From positions 1-6,797 of the forward strand of contig JALVYZ010000381.1 in NCBI GenBank assembly GCA_027037705.1: a stretch of 6,797 nucleotides of DNA, given 5' to 3'. Position 1 is the stretch's first letter. Each line of letters starts with the position of its first letter. The notes beneath the pieces are model-generated. The model was not told the origin of the DNA. It did no database searches and was given only the letters and a program-made list of their open reading frames with translations. A program made the position numbers and the translations under genes. This DNA is from a bacterium. Lineage in GTDB: Bacteria > DYJV01 > JALVYZ01. Positions 1-6,797 of this stretch are shown piece after piece.

Positions 1-24
1 TGAAGCAGAAGGGTTAAATTTCAT
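1..24 (-). CDS. Possible start of a downstream gene, cut by the window edge
   Basis: After the stop of the histidine kinase gene, the minus strand reads a GGAG (27-30), then ATG at 24-22, then seven more open codons (MKFNPSAS) to the window edge. The 12-nt gap to the kinase stop would fit an operon partner. A response regulator or Hpt protein would make sense after a hybrid kinase, but eight residues identify nothing. The GGAG lies only 2 nt from the ATG, unusually close for a ribosome binding site, so the start itself is uncertain. Confidence 0.35.
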
Positions 25-36
25 ATCTCCGTTTGT

Positions 37-2862
37 TTAAGCAAAATATTTATTCAATTTTTCTATAACCTCTTTTTTGTTAAATGGTTTATTTATTATA
101 TCAAGAATAATATTTTTTCTTTTAAACTCTTCTATTTTTTTACTTATAGCACCTGAAACTACAAAAATTGGGATATTGTCATTAATTTCTTTTATTTTTA
201 ATATTGCTTCTTCTCCGTTCATAACTGGCATATACCAATCAATTAGAATAATATCAATTTTCTTTCCTGATTTTACAATTTCCAGAGCCTCTTTCCCATT
301 GGTAGCACTTATAACATTAAAATTTAGATATTTTAACATTTCTCCTTCAACTTCTCTGATATTTTCTTCATCTTCTACAAGAAGGACTGTTTTGTTATAT
401 AAATTTTTTGTTAATTCAATTTCAATATCTTTTTCCTCTTCTTTTTTTATCTCTTTATCTGAAATCAATGGAAATTTTATTAAAAAAGTTGTGCCCTCTC
501 CTTCTTTTGATTTAACTTCTATCTCTCCATTATGCATTTTTACAGTATTGTAAACTATAGATAATCCAAGACCTGTACCTCTCTGTCCATCTTTCTGTTT
601 GGTTGTAAAAAATGGTTCAAAAATTTTATCTTTGATTTCTTCAGGAATTCCTATACCATTATCAGATATTGATAATATCATAAAATTATTCTCTTTTTTT
701 AAAATAATTTCAATTATGCCTTTTTCTCTTTTAGCCAGGATAATTGCATCTCTTGCATTTATAATTAAATTAATTAATAATTGGATTATACTGTTTTTAT
801 CACACTCAATCCCAAAATTATTTCCTTCAATAATATGATTCAATTCTATATTTGAAGGAATTGCGGATTTAACAATATCAATAGATTCTTTTAAAATATT
901 TTCAAAATTAAAAATTGAGAATTTGTATTTTTCTTGAGAGGAAAGCATCTTTATTTTATTTATTAAACCTTTAGCTGATTCAATACTTTTCTTAATTTTG
1001 TTAATATAATTTAATGCTTTTTGATCATTTGAAAGTATTATTTCTAACATTTCAAGATTTAATGAAATGCCTGTTAGAATATTATTAAAATCATGTGCAA
1101 TACCTGCTGATAGTTCGCCAAGAGCTTCTAATTGGCCAACTTTCTTTAAAGATTCTTCTATTTTCACCTTATCTGTAATATCCTCTTGCATAATTACAAC
1201 TCTTTCCACATTTGAATTTCTATCCAATATTGGGAACATAATAACATTTAAAATCCTGTCTCTTCCTCTTTTTGTTACAGTTTTTAATTTATATTCAAAA
1301 TTTTTTATAATTAATGGTTTCCCTTTAAAAACTTCTTTAATATATTCAAATTCCTTACTATTTTTAAAAATTTTGTCTCTAAATATGTTATATCTACCGT
1401 TAAAATCTTCTTTTTTTAATCCCCATAACTTTTCCCATGCTTTATTAGCATCAATTGCAGTTCCATCTTTATCAAAAATCTGAATAGAAACTGGAGATTG
1501 TTCAAACAAAGCTCTAATATAATTTTCTCTTTCTTTAAGCTCTTCTGTTCTTTTATTAAAAAAATACACTAACTTACCAAGTTCATCATTTTTTCGATAT
1601 TCTATTAATGGATTATTATTATCTTTGGATTGAGCCAACTGTAAGGTTATTTTTTTTAAAGGAGATAATAAATAATGTTTAATTAGAAAGAAACCTAACA
1701 AAAGAATTATTATCTGAGAAAAAATTAACCATACAATAATATCCCAGGAAATATTACTCACCATAGCGCTTAATAATTTTTGAGGAATTACAATTCCAAT
1801 TTTCCAATAAGTTTTTGGCATATAAAATAAACTACAAATAGCAGGTTCTTTTAGAATAAGATCATTTTTTATTATAAAATTTTCTAATTTTGAAGAAAAA
1901 TTAGATTTTAATGGATTTATTATTGAAGTTGCAATTAAAATTGCCTCATCTTTGGTTATTTGATATGATTGATTTGAAATATTATCAACAATTTGTGAAA
2001 AAATTTTACTCTTTTTCTTTGCAAGAGAGATTAACTCATTATCAATTTTATTAATTTTCTTCTCTATTAATTCAAATTCTTTATATTTTTTAGCAAGGTC
2101 CTGTAATTTTGTAAAATTCTGATTTTTTCTTTTTTCTTTGAAAATTATAGTTTTATCAGGAAAATATAAAATGTGATTCTCTCTATCAAGTACAAATATA
2201 TATCCCTGAAGCTTATTCGCATAAAAAGAGAATAGTTTTTCTAAACCTTCTAATTTCAAATCAACAGTTGCTACACCTAAAAATTTATTTTTTTCTTTTA
2301 TTGGAGCAGTGCAAGTAACCATTGGTTGTTTGGAATAAGGATCAGTATAAAGTCTTGACCAATAAGTATTAGAATTTATTAAATATTTTGCTGGGACATA
2401 CCATTCTTCATGAAAATATCCTTTGCCAGAGGGATTATTATAATTCCTATAATAAATTAATATCCCTTTTTCGTTTCTTCCCCAAAAAAAACTTCTATAA
2501 AATCTATTTTTATTAAAAGTATAAGGTTCAGGCCATACTCCGCCACCTGCAATTATATTTTCATAACCTGATAAATTTAAAAGACCTGGAATTACTTTTT
2601 TAAAAATATGATTTTTCTTTTCAAGAGTTTTATAAATACCTGCTTCTGATATAGATAAAGATTCAGCAGTTTTTATTTTATTCTCAAGTTCTAAAAGAAT
2701 TGTGCTTGCAATATTTTCAATTTTTTGTTGTTCAAATTTATAAAAAATTGGATGAGCTATATTTTTTATTATCAAAAAAGTTGTGATTGAAGAAAAAATA
2801 ATTATAAACACAAATAATAATGAAATTACCTGTTGAATAAAATTCCTAAAATTTTTTTCCAA
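37..2862 (-). CDS. Hybrid sensor histidine kinase (Cache-HAMP-PAS-HisKA-HATPase-REC)
   Basis: Inner-membrane sensor that senses an extracytoplasmic ligand and autophosphorylates a histidine, passing phosphate to its own receiver domain. An N-terminal membrane helix (about residues 10-33) is followed by a large periplasmic double-Cache-like region (about 40-365) carrying GGGVWPEPY (106-114), HEEWY (151-155) and [10 protein letters not shown] (174-183). A lysine/glutamate-rich, probably helical segment lies at about 250-295. Then come a second membrane helix (about 374-397), a HAMP-like linker (to about 445), a PAS domain (about 446-565), HisKA with H-box GIAHDFNN (His590), and the ATPase domain: N-box NARDA (Asn702), DNGIGIP (734-740), FEPFFTTK (748-755) and GTGLGL (762-767). 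The C-terminal receiver has Glu830/Asp831, phospho-acceptor Asp875 in IDWYMP, Ser903 and Lys925, so both kinase and receiver look intact. No Hpt domain is present. The start is TTG: the first membrane helix needs it, no ATG lies nearby, and AAAAGGA precedes it. The ligand cannot be predicted. Confidence 0.95.
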   Translation of the reverse strand: MEKNFRNFIQQVISLLFVFIIIFSSITTFLIIKNIAHPIFYKFEQQKIENIASTILLELENKIKTAESLSISEAGIYKTLEKKNHIFKKVIPGLLNLSGYENIIAGGGVWPEPYTFNKNRFYRSFFWGRNEKGILIYYRNYNNPSGKGYFHEEWYVPAKYLINSNTYWSRLYTDPYSKQPMVTCTAPIKEKNKFLGVATVDLKLEGLEKLFSFYANKLQGYIFVLDRENHILYFPDKTIIFKEKRKNQNFTKLQDLAKKYKEFELIEKKINKIDNELISLAKKKSKIFSQIVDNISNQSYQITKDEAILIATSIINPLKSNFSSKLENFIIKNDLILKEPAICSLFYMPKTYWKIGIVIPQKLLSAMVSNISWDIIVWLIFSQIIILLLGFFLIKHYLLSPLKKITLQLAQSKDNNNPLIEYRKNDELGKLVYFFNKRTEELKERENYIRALFEQSPVSIQIFDKDGTAIDANKAWEKLWGLKKEDFNGRYNIFRDKIFKNSKEFEYIKEVFKGKPLIIKNFEYKLKTVTKRGRDRILNVIMFPILDRNSNVERVVIMQEDITDKVKIEESLKKVGQLEALGELSAGIAHDFNNILTGISLNLEMLEIILSNDQKALNYINKIKKSIESAKGLINKIKMLSSQEKYKFSIFNFENILKESIDIVKSAIPSNIELNHIIEGNNFGIECDKNSIIQLLINLIINARDAIILAKREKGIIEIILKKENNFMILSISDNGIGIPEEIKDKIFEPFFTTKQKDGQRGTGLGLSIVYNTVKMHNGEIEVKSKEGEGTTFLIKFPLISDKEIKKEEEKDIEIELTKNLYNKTVLLVEDEENIREVEGEMLKYLNFNVISATNGKEALEIVKSGKKIDIILIDWYMPVMNGEEAILKIKEINDNIPIFVVSGAISKKIEEFKRKNIILDIINKPFNKKEVIEKLNKYFA

Positions 2863-2868
2863 AATTTA

Positions 2869-2875
2869 TCCTTTT
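2869..2875 (-). promoter_or_regulatory. Ribosome binding site supporting the TTG start of the histidine kinase
   Basis: On the minus strand AAAAGGA is followed by a 6-nt spacer (TAAATT) and then TTG at 2862-2860. The next in-frame Met is deep inside the sensor domain, after the first membrane helix, so this site decides the start. Confidence 0.7.
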
Positions 2876-2892
2876 AAAAATTTTATAATATT

Positions 2893-2922
2893 AATCTAAT
2901 TTAAATTGCTTAATTTAGTCAA
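2893..2922 (-). promoter_or_regulatory. Candidate sigma70-type promoter for the histidine kinase
   Basis: Reading the minus strand, TTGACT (2922-2917) matches the -35 consensus at five of six positions. After an 18-nt spacer comes TAGATT (2898-2893), four of six matches to the -10 consensus. The start point would lie near 2886, giving a leader of about 24 nt that contains the ribosome binding site. The surroundings are so AT-rich that chance matches are likely. It is supported mainly by its position in the only gap between the two minus-strand genes. Confidence 0.35.
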
Positions 2923-2944
2923 GTTAAATTGAGAAAAAAGAAAA

Positions 2945-3685
2945 TTATTTTTTATAGATAGGTTTATTTAATTTCCAGCTTACCTTTTTCAAAGAATTTA
3001 TTTTAACCAAATCTTTTAGCTTTTTATCGCATCCATAACCCTCTAAAAAGTCATCTATCATCTTTTCATCTAATTCAAAGTTGTAATATTGAAACTTATA
3101 AAAAGACCTTATAAATCTTTGAATATTTTTTAATTTATCTTCTTCTTTTTCAGAAAAAAAACTTTTATCAAAATCAATTAAAAATATATTGCTATCTTTA
3201 TCGATTAAAAAATTTTTCAAATGAAGATCCCCATGAATAACATGTAAATCATGCAATCTTTTAATAAATTTCCCAATCTCATAAAAATCAACATCCTTTT
3301 TCTGCAGTAACAATTCAATTACATCTTCTGCATTCTCAATTTTTTTTGAAATAAAAACTCCTTGATACCAAAAATATTTTTTAAAAAATATAATTCCCAC
3401 TGGTTCTGGGACATTTAAGTTATTTTTAAAAACATAATTGTGTATTACAAGCTCATTTATAAATCTTTTTTTAGAAAAAAATATATCAGAAAAAAAATTT
3501 CTAAATATTCCTCCATGAAAATAAAATCTTAAGATATAACCATCAATATCTAAAACATATCCTCTTCCAGAATTAAAAATCTTGCTTTTTGCATCAAGTT
3601 TTTGTAAGAAATCTGTATCTTTTAAATATGCTGTAACATTACCGGATTTATAAATGTTAAAATCATCAATTAATAGATTTTTCAT
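2945..3685 (-). CDS. Lipopolysaccharide kinase, KdkA/WaaP-like (Kdo or core-heptose kinase family)
   Basis: Small cytoplasmic protein kinase-like enzyme (246 residues, the usual size for the family) expected to phosphorylate a Kdo or heptose sugar of the lipid A-core on the inner face of the inner membrane. The catalytic loop is HGDLHLKN (151-158: Asp153 catalytic, Asn158 metal-binding) and the DFG-equivalent is DFD (171-173). Glu78 in FINELVIH is a good candidate for the helix-C glutamate. The segment ILRFYFHGG (51-59) resembles the beta-strand of Kdo kinases, with Arg53 where many kinases have lysine. NVPEPVG (91-97) is also typical. The ATG at 3685 is the only usable start: there is no ATG, GTG or TTG between it and an in-frame stop at 3733-3731. 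Its Shine-Dalgarno is weak (GGGA). No other LPS-core genes are visible nearby. A related sugar or RIO-like kinase role cannot be excluded. Confidence 0.8.
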   Translation of the reverse strand: MKNLLIDDFNIYKSGNVTAYLKDTDFLQKLDAKSKIFNSGRGYVLDIDGYILRFYFHGGIFRNFFSDIFFSKKRFINELVIHNYVFKNNLNVPEPVGIIFFKKYFWYQGVFISKKIENAEDVIELLLQKKDVDFYEIGKFIKRLHDLHVIHGDLHLKNFLIDKDSNIFLIDFDKSFFSEKEEDKLKNIQRFIRSFYKFQYYNFELDEKMIDDFLEGYGCDKKLKDLVKINSLKKVSWKLNKPIYKK

Positions 3686-3878
3686 AATTTCCCGTAGAGA
3701 AATAATGTATTTAAATTTTATTCTTGAAAGTTATGAAGATATAGGTTTTGTTACCACAATAGACAGATTTAAGGCAATAGTAAAAATCACAATTTCACCA
3801 TATTTTGAAAAAGATTTTAACAATATCATTGACGACTTAAAAAAAGAAATTGATATTGAGGAGATAGAAAATGCTTGA
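3654..3878 (+). CDS. Small DUF4911 family protein
   Basis: Small protein of unknown function (74 residues from this start, 57 from the internal ATG at 3705). The core around IMYLNFILESYEDIGFVTT matches the pattern I know for DUF4911: a short strand, a helix with FILE-x-Y, a strand with a conserved Thr-x-Asp, then an amphipathic C-terminal helix (about residues 50-70). In relatives the similarity extends about ten residues ahead of the YLKFILE-like core, and RFFIISRREI (residues 8-17) fits that strand. I therefore prefer the ATG at 3654, although it overlaps the 5' end of the divergent LPS kinase by 32 bp. Shine-Dalgarno matches are weak for both candidates (GGA at 3644-3646; GAGA at 3697-3700). 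It is the first gene of the operon and overlaps tldD by 8 nt. No membrane segment, signal peptide or cysteine is present. Confidence 0.75.
   Translation: MLKSSINRFFIISRREIMYLNFILESYEDIGFVTTIDRFKAIVKITISPYFEKDFNNIIDDLKKEIDIEEIENA
3858..3864 (+). promoter_or_regulatory. Ribosome binding site for tldD inside the DUF4911 gene
   Basis: GAGGAGA lies 6 nt before the ATG at 3871 and is the best Shine-Dalgarno sequence in the plus-strand operon. It sits within the last codons of the upstream gene, so tldD can be initiated independently as well as by coupling. Confidence 0.75.
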
Positions 3879-5232
3879 AAAATTTAATATAGAAAAGATA
3901 TTGAAAACAATATTAAAAAATGGTGGTGATTATGCTGAAATATTTTATGAAAATAGAAAAGAAACAAATATTGTATTCGAAAATGGGAAACTTGAAAAAG
4001 CTCAGTCTGGCTTAGATTCAGGAATAGGATTAAGATTATTAATGGATGGGAATACATTTTATGCATACACAAATGAAATTACAGAAAAAAATTTAATTGA
4101 GATTGCAAATAAATTAGCTCAAATTTCTTCATCAAAATCAAAAAACATAGATACAATTTCTTTTGAAAAAAAGAGTGCATTAATAGAAACAAAAGAAGAA
4201 GTAACAATTTCAAAAAAGATAGAAAAAGTTTTTTTAGCAAGAGATTTTTTATCAAAATATAACCCAAATATTGTACAATTTAAAATTGTTTATATGGATA
4301 GTTTTCAAAAAGTTGAGATTGTAAATTCTCTTGGTAATATAGTTAATGAAGATAGAGTACAAACAGTGTTTTTAACGCAGGTTGTTGCTCTCAAAGATAA
4401 CATACTTCAAACAGGTTATGAACCAGCTGGTGGAGCTCAAGGATTTGAAATTTTTAATGAAATTGATCCTGTTCAGGTAGCAAAGATTGCTGCAGATAGA
4501 GCAATTCAAAATTTGACAGCCAAAAAAATAAAAGGCGGAAGAATGCCTGTTGTTTTATCATCTGAGGCTGGAGGGACAATGATCCATGAAGCTATTGGAC
4601 ATGGACTTGAGCTTGACCTTGTTAATGATGGAATGAGTGTTTATAAAGATAAAATTGGGCAAAAAGTATCTTCAGAAAAAATAACAATAATTGATGATGG
4701 AACAATTCCATTTAAAAGAGGTACAACAAAATTTGATGATGAAGGCACTCCAACACAAAAAACAATTTTAGTAGAAAATGGGATATTGAAAGAATATATG
4801 AGTGATATTTTAAATGCTCTAAAAGCTGGAAGAAAATCTACAGGAAACGGAAGAAGAGAATCTTACAGATTTAAGCCAATCCCAAGAATGACTAATACTT
4901 ATATTGCACCAGGAAATGATAATCCTGAAGATATTTTAAAAAGCGTTGACAAAGGAGTTTTTGTTAAAAAAATGGGTGGTGGACAGGTAAACACTGTAAC
5001 AGGAGATTTTGTTTTTGAAATAAGTGAAGGTTATTTAATTGAAAATGGCGAAATTGGAGAACCTATTAGAGATACAACTTTAATAGGCAATGGACCAGAA
5101 ATTTTAAAAATTATAGATATGGTTGGAAATGACCTTGGTTTTGGTATAGGCACTTGTGGAAAAGACGGACAAGGAGTTCCTGTTAGTGATGCTCAGCCAA
5201 CTCTCAGGATTCCAGAAATTGTTGTTGGTTAA
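3871..5232 (+). CDS. tldD: TldD-type metallopeptidase (PmbA/TldD family)
   Basis: Zinc metallopeptidase of the TldD/PmbA family. In E. coli, TldD pairs with TldE (PmbA) and degrades unfolded peptides threaded into the dimer; it matures microcin B17 and breaks down the CcdA antitoxin. The protein is 453 residues, slightly shorter than the E. coli enzyme. The metal site is intact: HEAIGH (His239, Glu240, His244) matches the HExxxH motif, and Cys429 in GTCGKDGQ is the expected third ligand. RMTNTYIAPG (339-348) and the C-terminal QPTLRI (442-447) are also family hallmarks. The N-terminal half (about 1-210) is the usual substrate-channel domain. The intact HExxxH and final Cys identify it as TldD, since TldE lacks the metal site. 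No tldE gene lies within the window. It overlaps the upstream gene by 8 nt and the next by one base (TAATG). Confidence 0.93.
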   Translation: MLEKFNIEKILKTILKNGGDYAEIFYENRKETNIVFENGKLEKAQSGLDSGIGLRLLMDGNTFYAYTNEITEKNLIEIANKLAQISSSKSKNIDTISFEKKSALIETKEEVTISKKIEKVFLARDFLSKYNPNIVQFKIVYMDSFQKVEIVNSLGNIVNEDRVQTVFLTQVVALKDNILQTGYEPAGGAQGFEIFNEIDPVQVAKIAADRAIQNLTAKKIKGGRMPVVLSSEAGGTMIHEAIGHGLELDLVNDGMSVYKDKIGQKVSSEKITIIDDGTIPFKRGTTKFDDEGTPTQKTILVENGILKEYMSDILNALKAGRKSTGNGRRESYRFKPIPRMTNTYIAPGNDNPEDILKSVDKGVFVKKMGGGQVNTVTGDFVFEISEGYLIENGEIGEPIRDTTLIGNGPEILKIIDMVGNDLGFGIGTCGKDGQGVPVSDAQPTLRIPEIVVG

Positions 5233-6002
5233 TGATAATAAGTGCAAGTAGAAGGACTGATATTCCTGCTTATTTTGGAGAAAAATTCTACAAAGACCTG
5301 CAAAAAGGTTCATTTACAATAATAAATCCATTTAACAATAAAAAGAAAACAATCTTTTTTAAAAAAAATGAAATTGATGGAATTGTTTTCTGGACTAAAA
5401 ACCCATATCCTTTTTTTAATATTGTAAAAAAAATAAAAGAAGATGGTTATAAATTTTACTTCCATTATACATTAAACAATTATCCTTCATCACTTGAACC
5501 ATTAAGATTCAATTTAAAGACAAGAATTGACCATTTAAACAATCTATTTGAAATAATTTATCCGTACAAAATTTTTTGGAGGTATGATCCAATTATTTTA
5601 AATGACTCATTTAGCATTAACTTTCATGTTGAATCATTTGAATTAATTCTTTATCATATCCACCCTTTTATAGACAAAATTGTAGTATCATATTTAACAA
5701 TTTATAGAAAAATTAAAAAATTTTTTAATAAAATAATAGAGGACAAAAACATCCAAATTGAACTTCTTAGAAAACTATCTGAAATTTCGGGAAAATTTAA
5801 TAAAAAGATTTATATCTGTTGTTATAAAGAAAACTTAACTAATTTCAACATATTTCCTTCAAAATGTATTGATGCTTCTTATTTTGGATTAAATGGAAAA
5901 AAGCATAGCGGCCAAAGACCACTATGCAATTGTGATAAAAGCATTGATATTGGATTTTATGGAACTTGTAAAACTAATTGTTTGTATTGTTATGCTAAAT
6001 AA
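5232..6002 (+). CDS. DUF1848 family protein with C-terminal cysteine cluster
   Basis: Uncharacterised protein of 256 residues recognisable as DUF1848 from its opening MIISASRRTDIPAYF, the FWTKNPYP segment (53-60) and its cysteine-rich end. Cysteines lie at 196, 197, 212, 232, 234, 246, 250 and 253. The last three form CX3CX2C (CKTNCLYC) three residues from the C-terminus, the spacing of the radical-SAM [4Fe-4S] motif, though in radical-SAM enzymes it lies near the N-terminus. The family is described as having a cysteine cluster resembling that of radical-SAM proteins. Iron-sulfur binding is therefore plausible, but the reaction is unknown. There are no membrane helices. The ATG overlaps the tldD stop in TAATG with no clear Shine-Dalgarno, so translation probably depends on re-initiation after tldD. 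The 3' end overlaps the opposing ligase gene by 8 bp. Confidence 0.88.
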   Translation: MIISASRRTDIPAYFGEKFYKDLQKGSFTIINPFNNKKKTIFFKKNEIDGIVFWTKNPYPFFNIVKKIKEDGYKFYFHYTLNNYPSSLEPLRFNLKTRIDHLNNLFEIIYPYKIFWRYDPIILNDSFSINFHVESFELILYHIHPFIDKIVVSYLTIYRKIKKFFNKIIEDKNIQIELLRKLSEISGKFNKKIYICCYKENLTNFNIFPSKCIDASYFGLNGKKHSGQRPLCNCDKSIDIGFYGTCKTNCLYCYAK

Positions 6003-6797
6003 ATTTTTTTCTTAAAACTTTTTTGTCTAATTTTCCTACACTTGTTTTTGGAAGTTCGTCTACGAATATAATTTTATCTGGAACTCCATATTTAGGTATT
6101 GTCCCATTTTCTACAAACTTATCAAAATGTTTAATAAGTTCTTCCTCTGTAACTTTATCTTTAAAATCTGGCTTTAAAACAACAAAAGCCACAGGTCTTT
6201 CTCCCCACTTTTCATGTGGAGCACCAACAGCAGCAACTTCGCTTACAGATTCATGTTGAGTTAAAATATCCTCAATTAAAAGTGAAGATACCCATTCTCC
6301 ACCTGTTTTAATAACATCTTTTAATCTATCAGTTATTTTTAAGTACCCTTCTTCATCAATATATCCAACATCTCCTGTATGTAACCATCCATATTCCCAT
6401 AACTCCTCTGACCTTTCCTTCTCTTTAAAATAACCCTGTGTTAGCCATGGTGTTCTAACAACAACTTCACCAGTAGAACTTCCATCATGAGGTAAAAATT
6501 TTCCTTCAGGATTCATTATCCTTAAATCAACTAATGGGATTGGCAATCCTGTTTTTGTCCTTATATCTATTTGTTCTTCTTTTGGTAAATTCAGCATTTT
6601 AGGTTTCAAATATGACAATGTCAATACTGGACAAGTTTCACTCATCCCATATCCAGTATAGATATCAATACCTAAATCCATTGCAAGTTTACATAATCCT
6701 TTAGACAATGCTGAACCACCTATAATTACTTTCCAATTTGATAGGTCTACTTCTTTTGCTTTAGGATGTGTAAGAAGCATATGTAATATTGTAGGGA
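5995..6797 (-). CDS. AMP-forming acyl-CoA ligase, AlkK-like (C-terminal half; runs off the right edge)
   Basis: ANL-superfamily enzyme that activates a fatty or other carboxylic acid with ATP and joins it to CoA through an acyl-adenylate. The reading frame stays open to the window edge: upstream of the Met at 6780-6778 the codons read PTILH, matching the VPTI-x-x-ML segment of this family. That Met is therefore internal and the true start is beyond position 6797. Numbered from that Met, it shows GYGMSETCP (43-51), the Asp137 motif LHTGD (133-137), hinge-region DRLKD (151-155) followed by IKTGGEWVS, and the C-terminal PKTSVGK with catalytic Lys250. Only the C-terminal half of a protein of usually about 540 residues is present. 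Substrate chain length cannot be told from this part; AlkK-like medium- or long-chain ligases are the closest match. The stop is TAG. Confidence 0.92.
   Translation of the reverse strand, partial: PTILHMLLTHPKAKEVDLSNWKVIIGGSALSKGLCKLAMDLGIDIYTGYGMSETCPVLTLSYLKPKMLNLPKEEQIDIRTKTGLPIPLVDLRIMNPEGKFLPHDGSSTGEVVVRTPWLTQGYFKEKERSEELWEYGWLHTGDVGYIDEEGYLKITDRLKDVIKTGGEWVSSLLIEDILTQHESVSEVAAVGAPHEKWGERPVAFVVLKPDFKDKVTEEELIKHFDKFVENGTIPKYGVPDKIIFVDELPKTSVGKLDKKVLRKKFI

Larger units (their letters stand above)
2863..2944. other. Intergenic gap between LPS kinase and histidine kinase genes
   Basis: This 82-bp AT-rich spacer separates two genes read in the same direction and is the longest non-coding stretch here. 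It contains the candidate promoter and ribosome binding site listed separately. After the upstream stop, the minus strand has a T-rich run (TTTTCTTTTTTCTC) without a preceding GC-rich stem, so no intrinsic terminator is called. A short inverted repeat (AATTTA, 7-nt loop, TAAATT; 2912-2930) overlaps the candidate -35 box. It is AT-only and may be chance or a weak operator. Confidence 0.5.

Noticed and set aside
77-1483. Three plus-strand open frames (77-553, 599-838, 1067-1483) opposite the histidine kinase
   Set aside because: They lie wholly antisense to a well-supported conserved gene, and their Ser/Phe/Ile-rich translations are what AT-rich antisense frames produce.
2923-2944. Intrinsic terminator after the LPS kinase gene
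   Set aside because: There is a T-rich run on the minus strand, but no GC-containing stem precedes it. The nearby inverted repeat is AT-only and lies after the T-run.
3621-3704. Promoter for the plus-strand operon (TATAAA at 3649-3654, CATAAT at 3683-3688)
   Set aside because: These -10-like words are common by chance in such AT-rich DNA and neither has an acceptable -35 partner at 16-18 nt. The first also overlaps the preferred start codon.
3884-5313. Minus-strand open frames (3884-4072, 4079-4267, 5104-5313) opposite tldD
   Set aside because: They are antisense to a gene with clear family motifs. The Leu/Phe-rich products are low-complexity shadows with no recognisable domain.
5232-6002. 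Calling the DUF1848 protein a radical-SAM enzyme
   Set aside because: The CX3CX2C motif is at the C-terminus, and no SAM-binding motifs can be recognised, so only iron-sulfur binding is suggested.
6023-6259. Plus-strand open frame opposite the acyl-CoA ligase
   Set aside because: It is antisense to conserved ligase motifs, including the catalytic lysine region, and has no family resemblance.

Overview
The window is a compact, clearly AT-rich stretch of bacterial chromosome (composition judged by eye, not counted). It holds five complete protein genes, a sixth gene cut by the right edge, and possibly the first codons of a seventh at the left edge. A lipopolysaccharide (Kdo/WaaP-type) kinase implies a Gram-negative outer membrane. 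The Cache-PAS hybrid histidine kinase, the DUF4911 protein and the AlkK-like acyl-CoA ligase together recall anaerobes such as Desulfobacterota, Thermodesulfobacteriota, Deferribacterota or Desulfurellales. That placement is an impression from family distribution and is not proven by the sequence.

Layout. Positions 37-2862 (minus strand) encode a 941-residue membrane-bound hybrid sensor histidine kinase that starts at TTG behind a good Shine-Dalgarno sequence. A possible further minus-strand gene begins 12 nt after its stop and leaves the window at position 1. Positions 2945-3685 (minus) encode a small KdkA/WaaP-like sugar kinase. Head-to-head with it, and probably overlapping its 5' end, begins a plus-strand operon of three overlapping genes: a small DUF4911 protein (3654-3878), the TldD metallopeptidase (3871-5232) and a DUF1848 protein with a C-terminal cysteine cluster (5232-6002). 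The last gene overlaps tail-to-tail by 8 bp with a minus-strand AMP-forming acyl-CoA ligase (5995 to beyond 6797).

How the genes relate. The three plus-strand genes are almost certainly co-transcribed and translationally coupled (8-nt and 1-nt overlaps). The obvious functional question is why a TldD, normally half of a TldD/TldE peptidase, sits between a small uncharacterised protein and a cysteine-cluster protein with no tldE adjacent. The histidine kinase, the LPS kinase and the acyl-CoA ligase show no evident functional link to this operon. The longest stretch without a gene is 82 bp (2863-2944), which holds a plausible promoter for the histidine kinase. I see no RNA genes, mobile elements, CRISPR arrays or convincing intrinsic terminators. 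No clearly new system is evident; the most interesting items are the overlapping divergent 5' ends and the DUF4911-TldD-DUF1848 operon.
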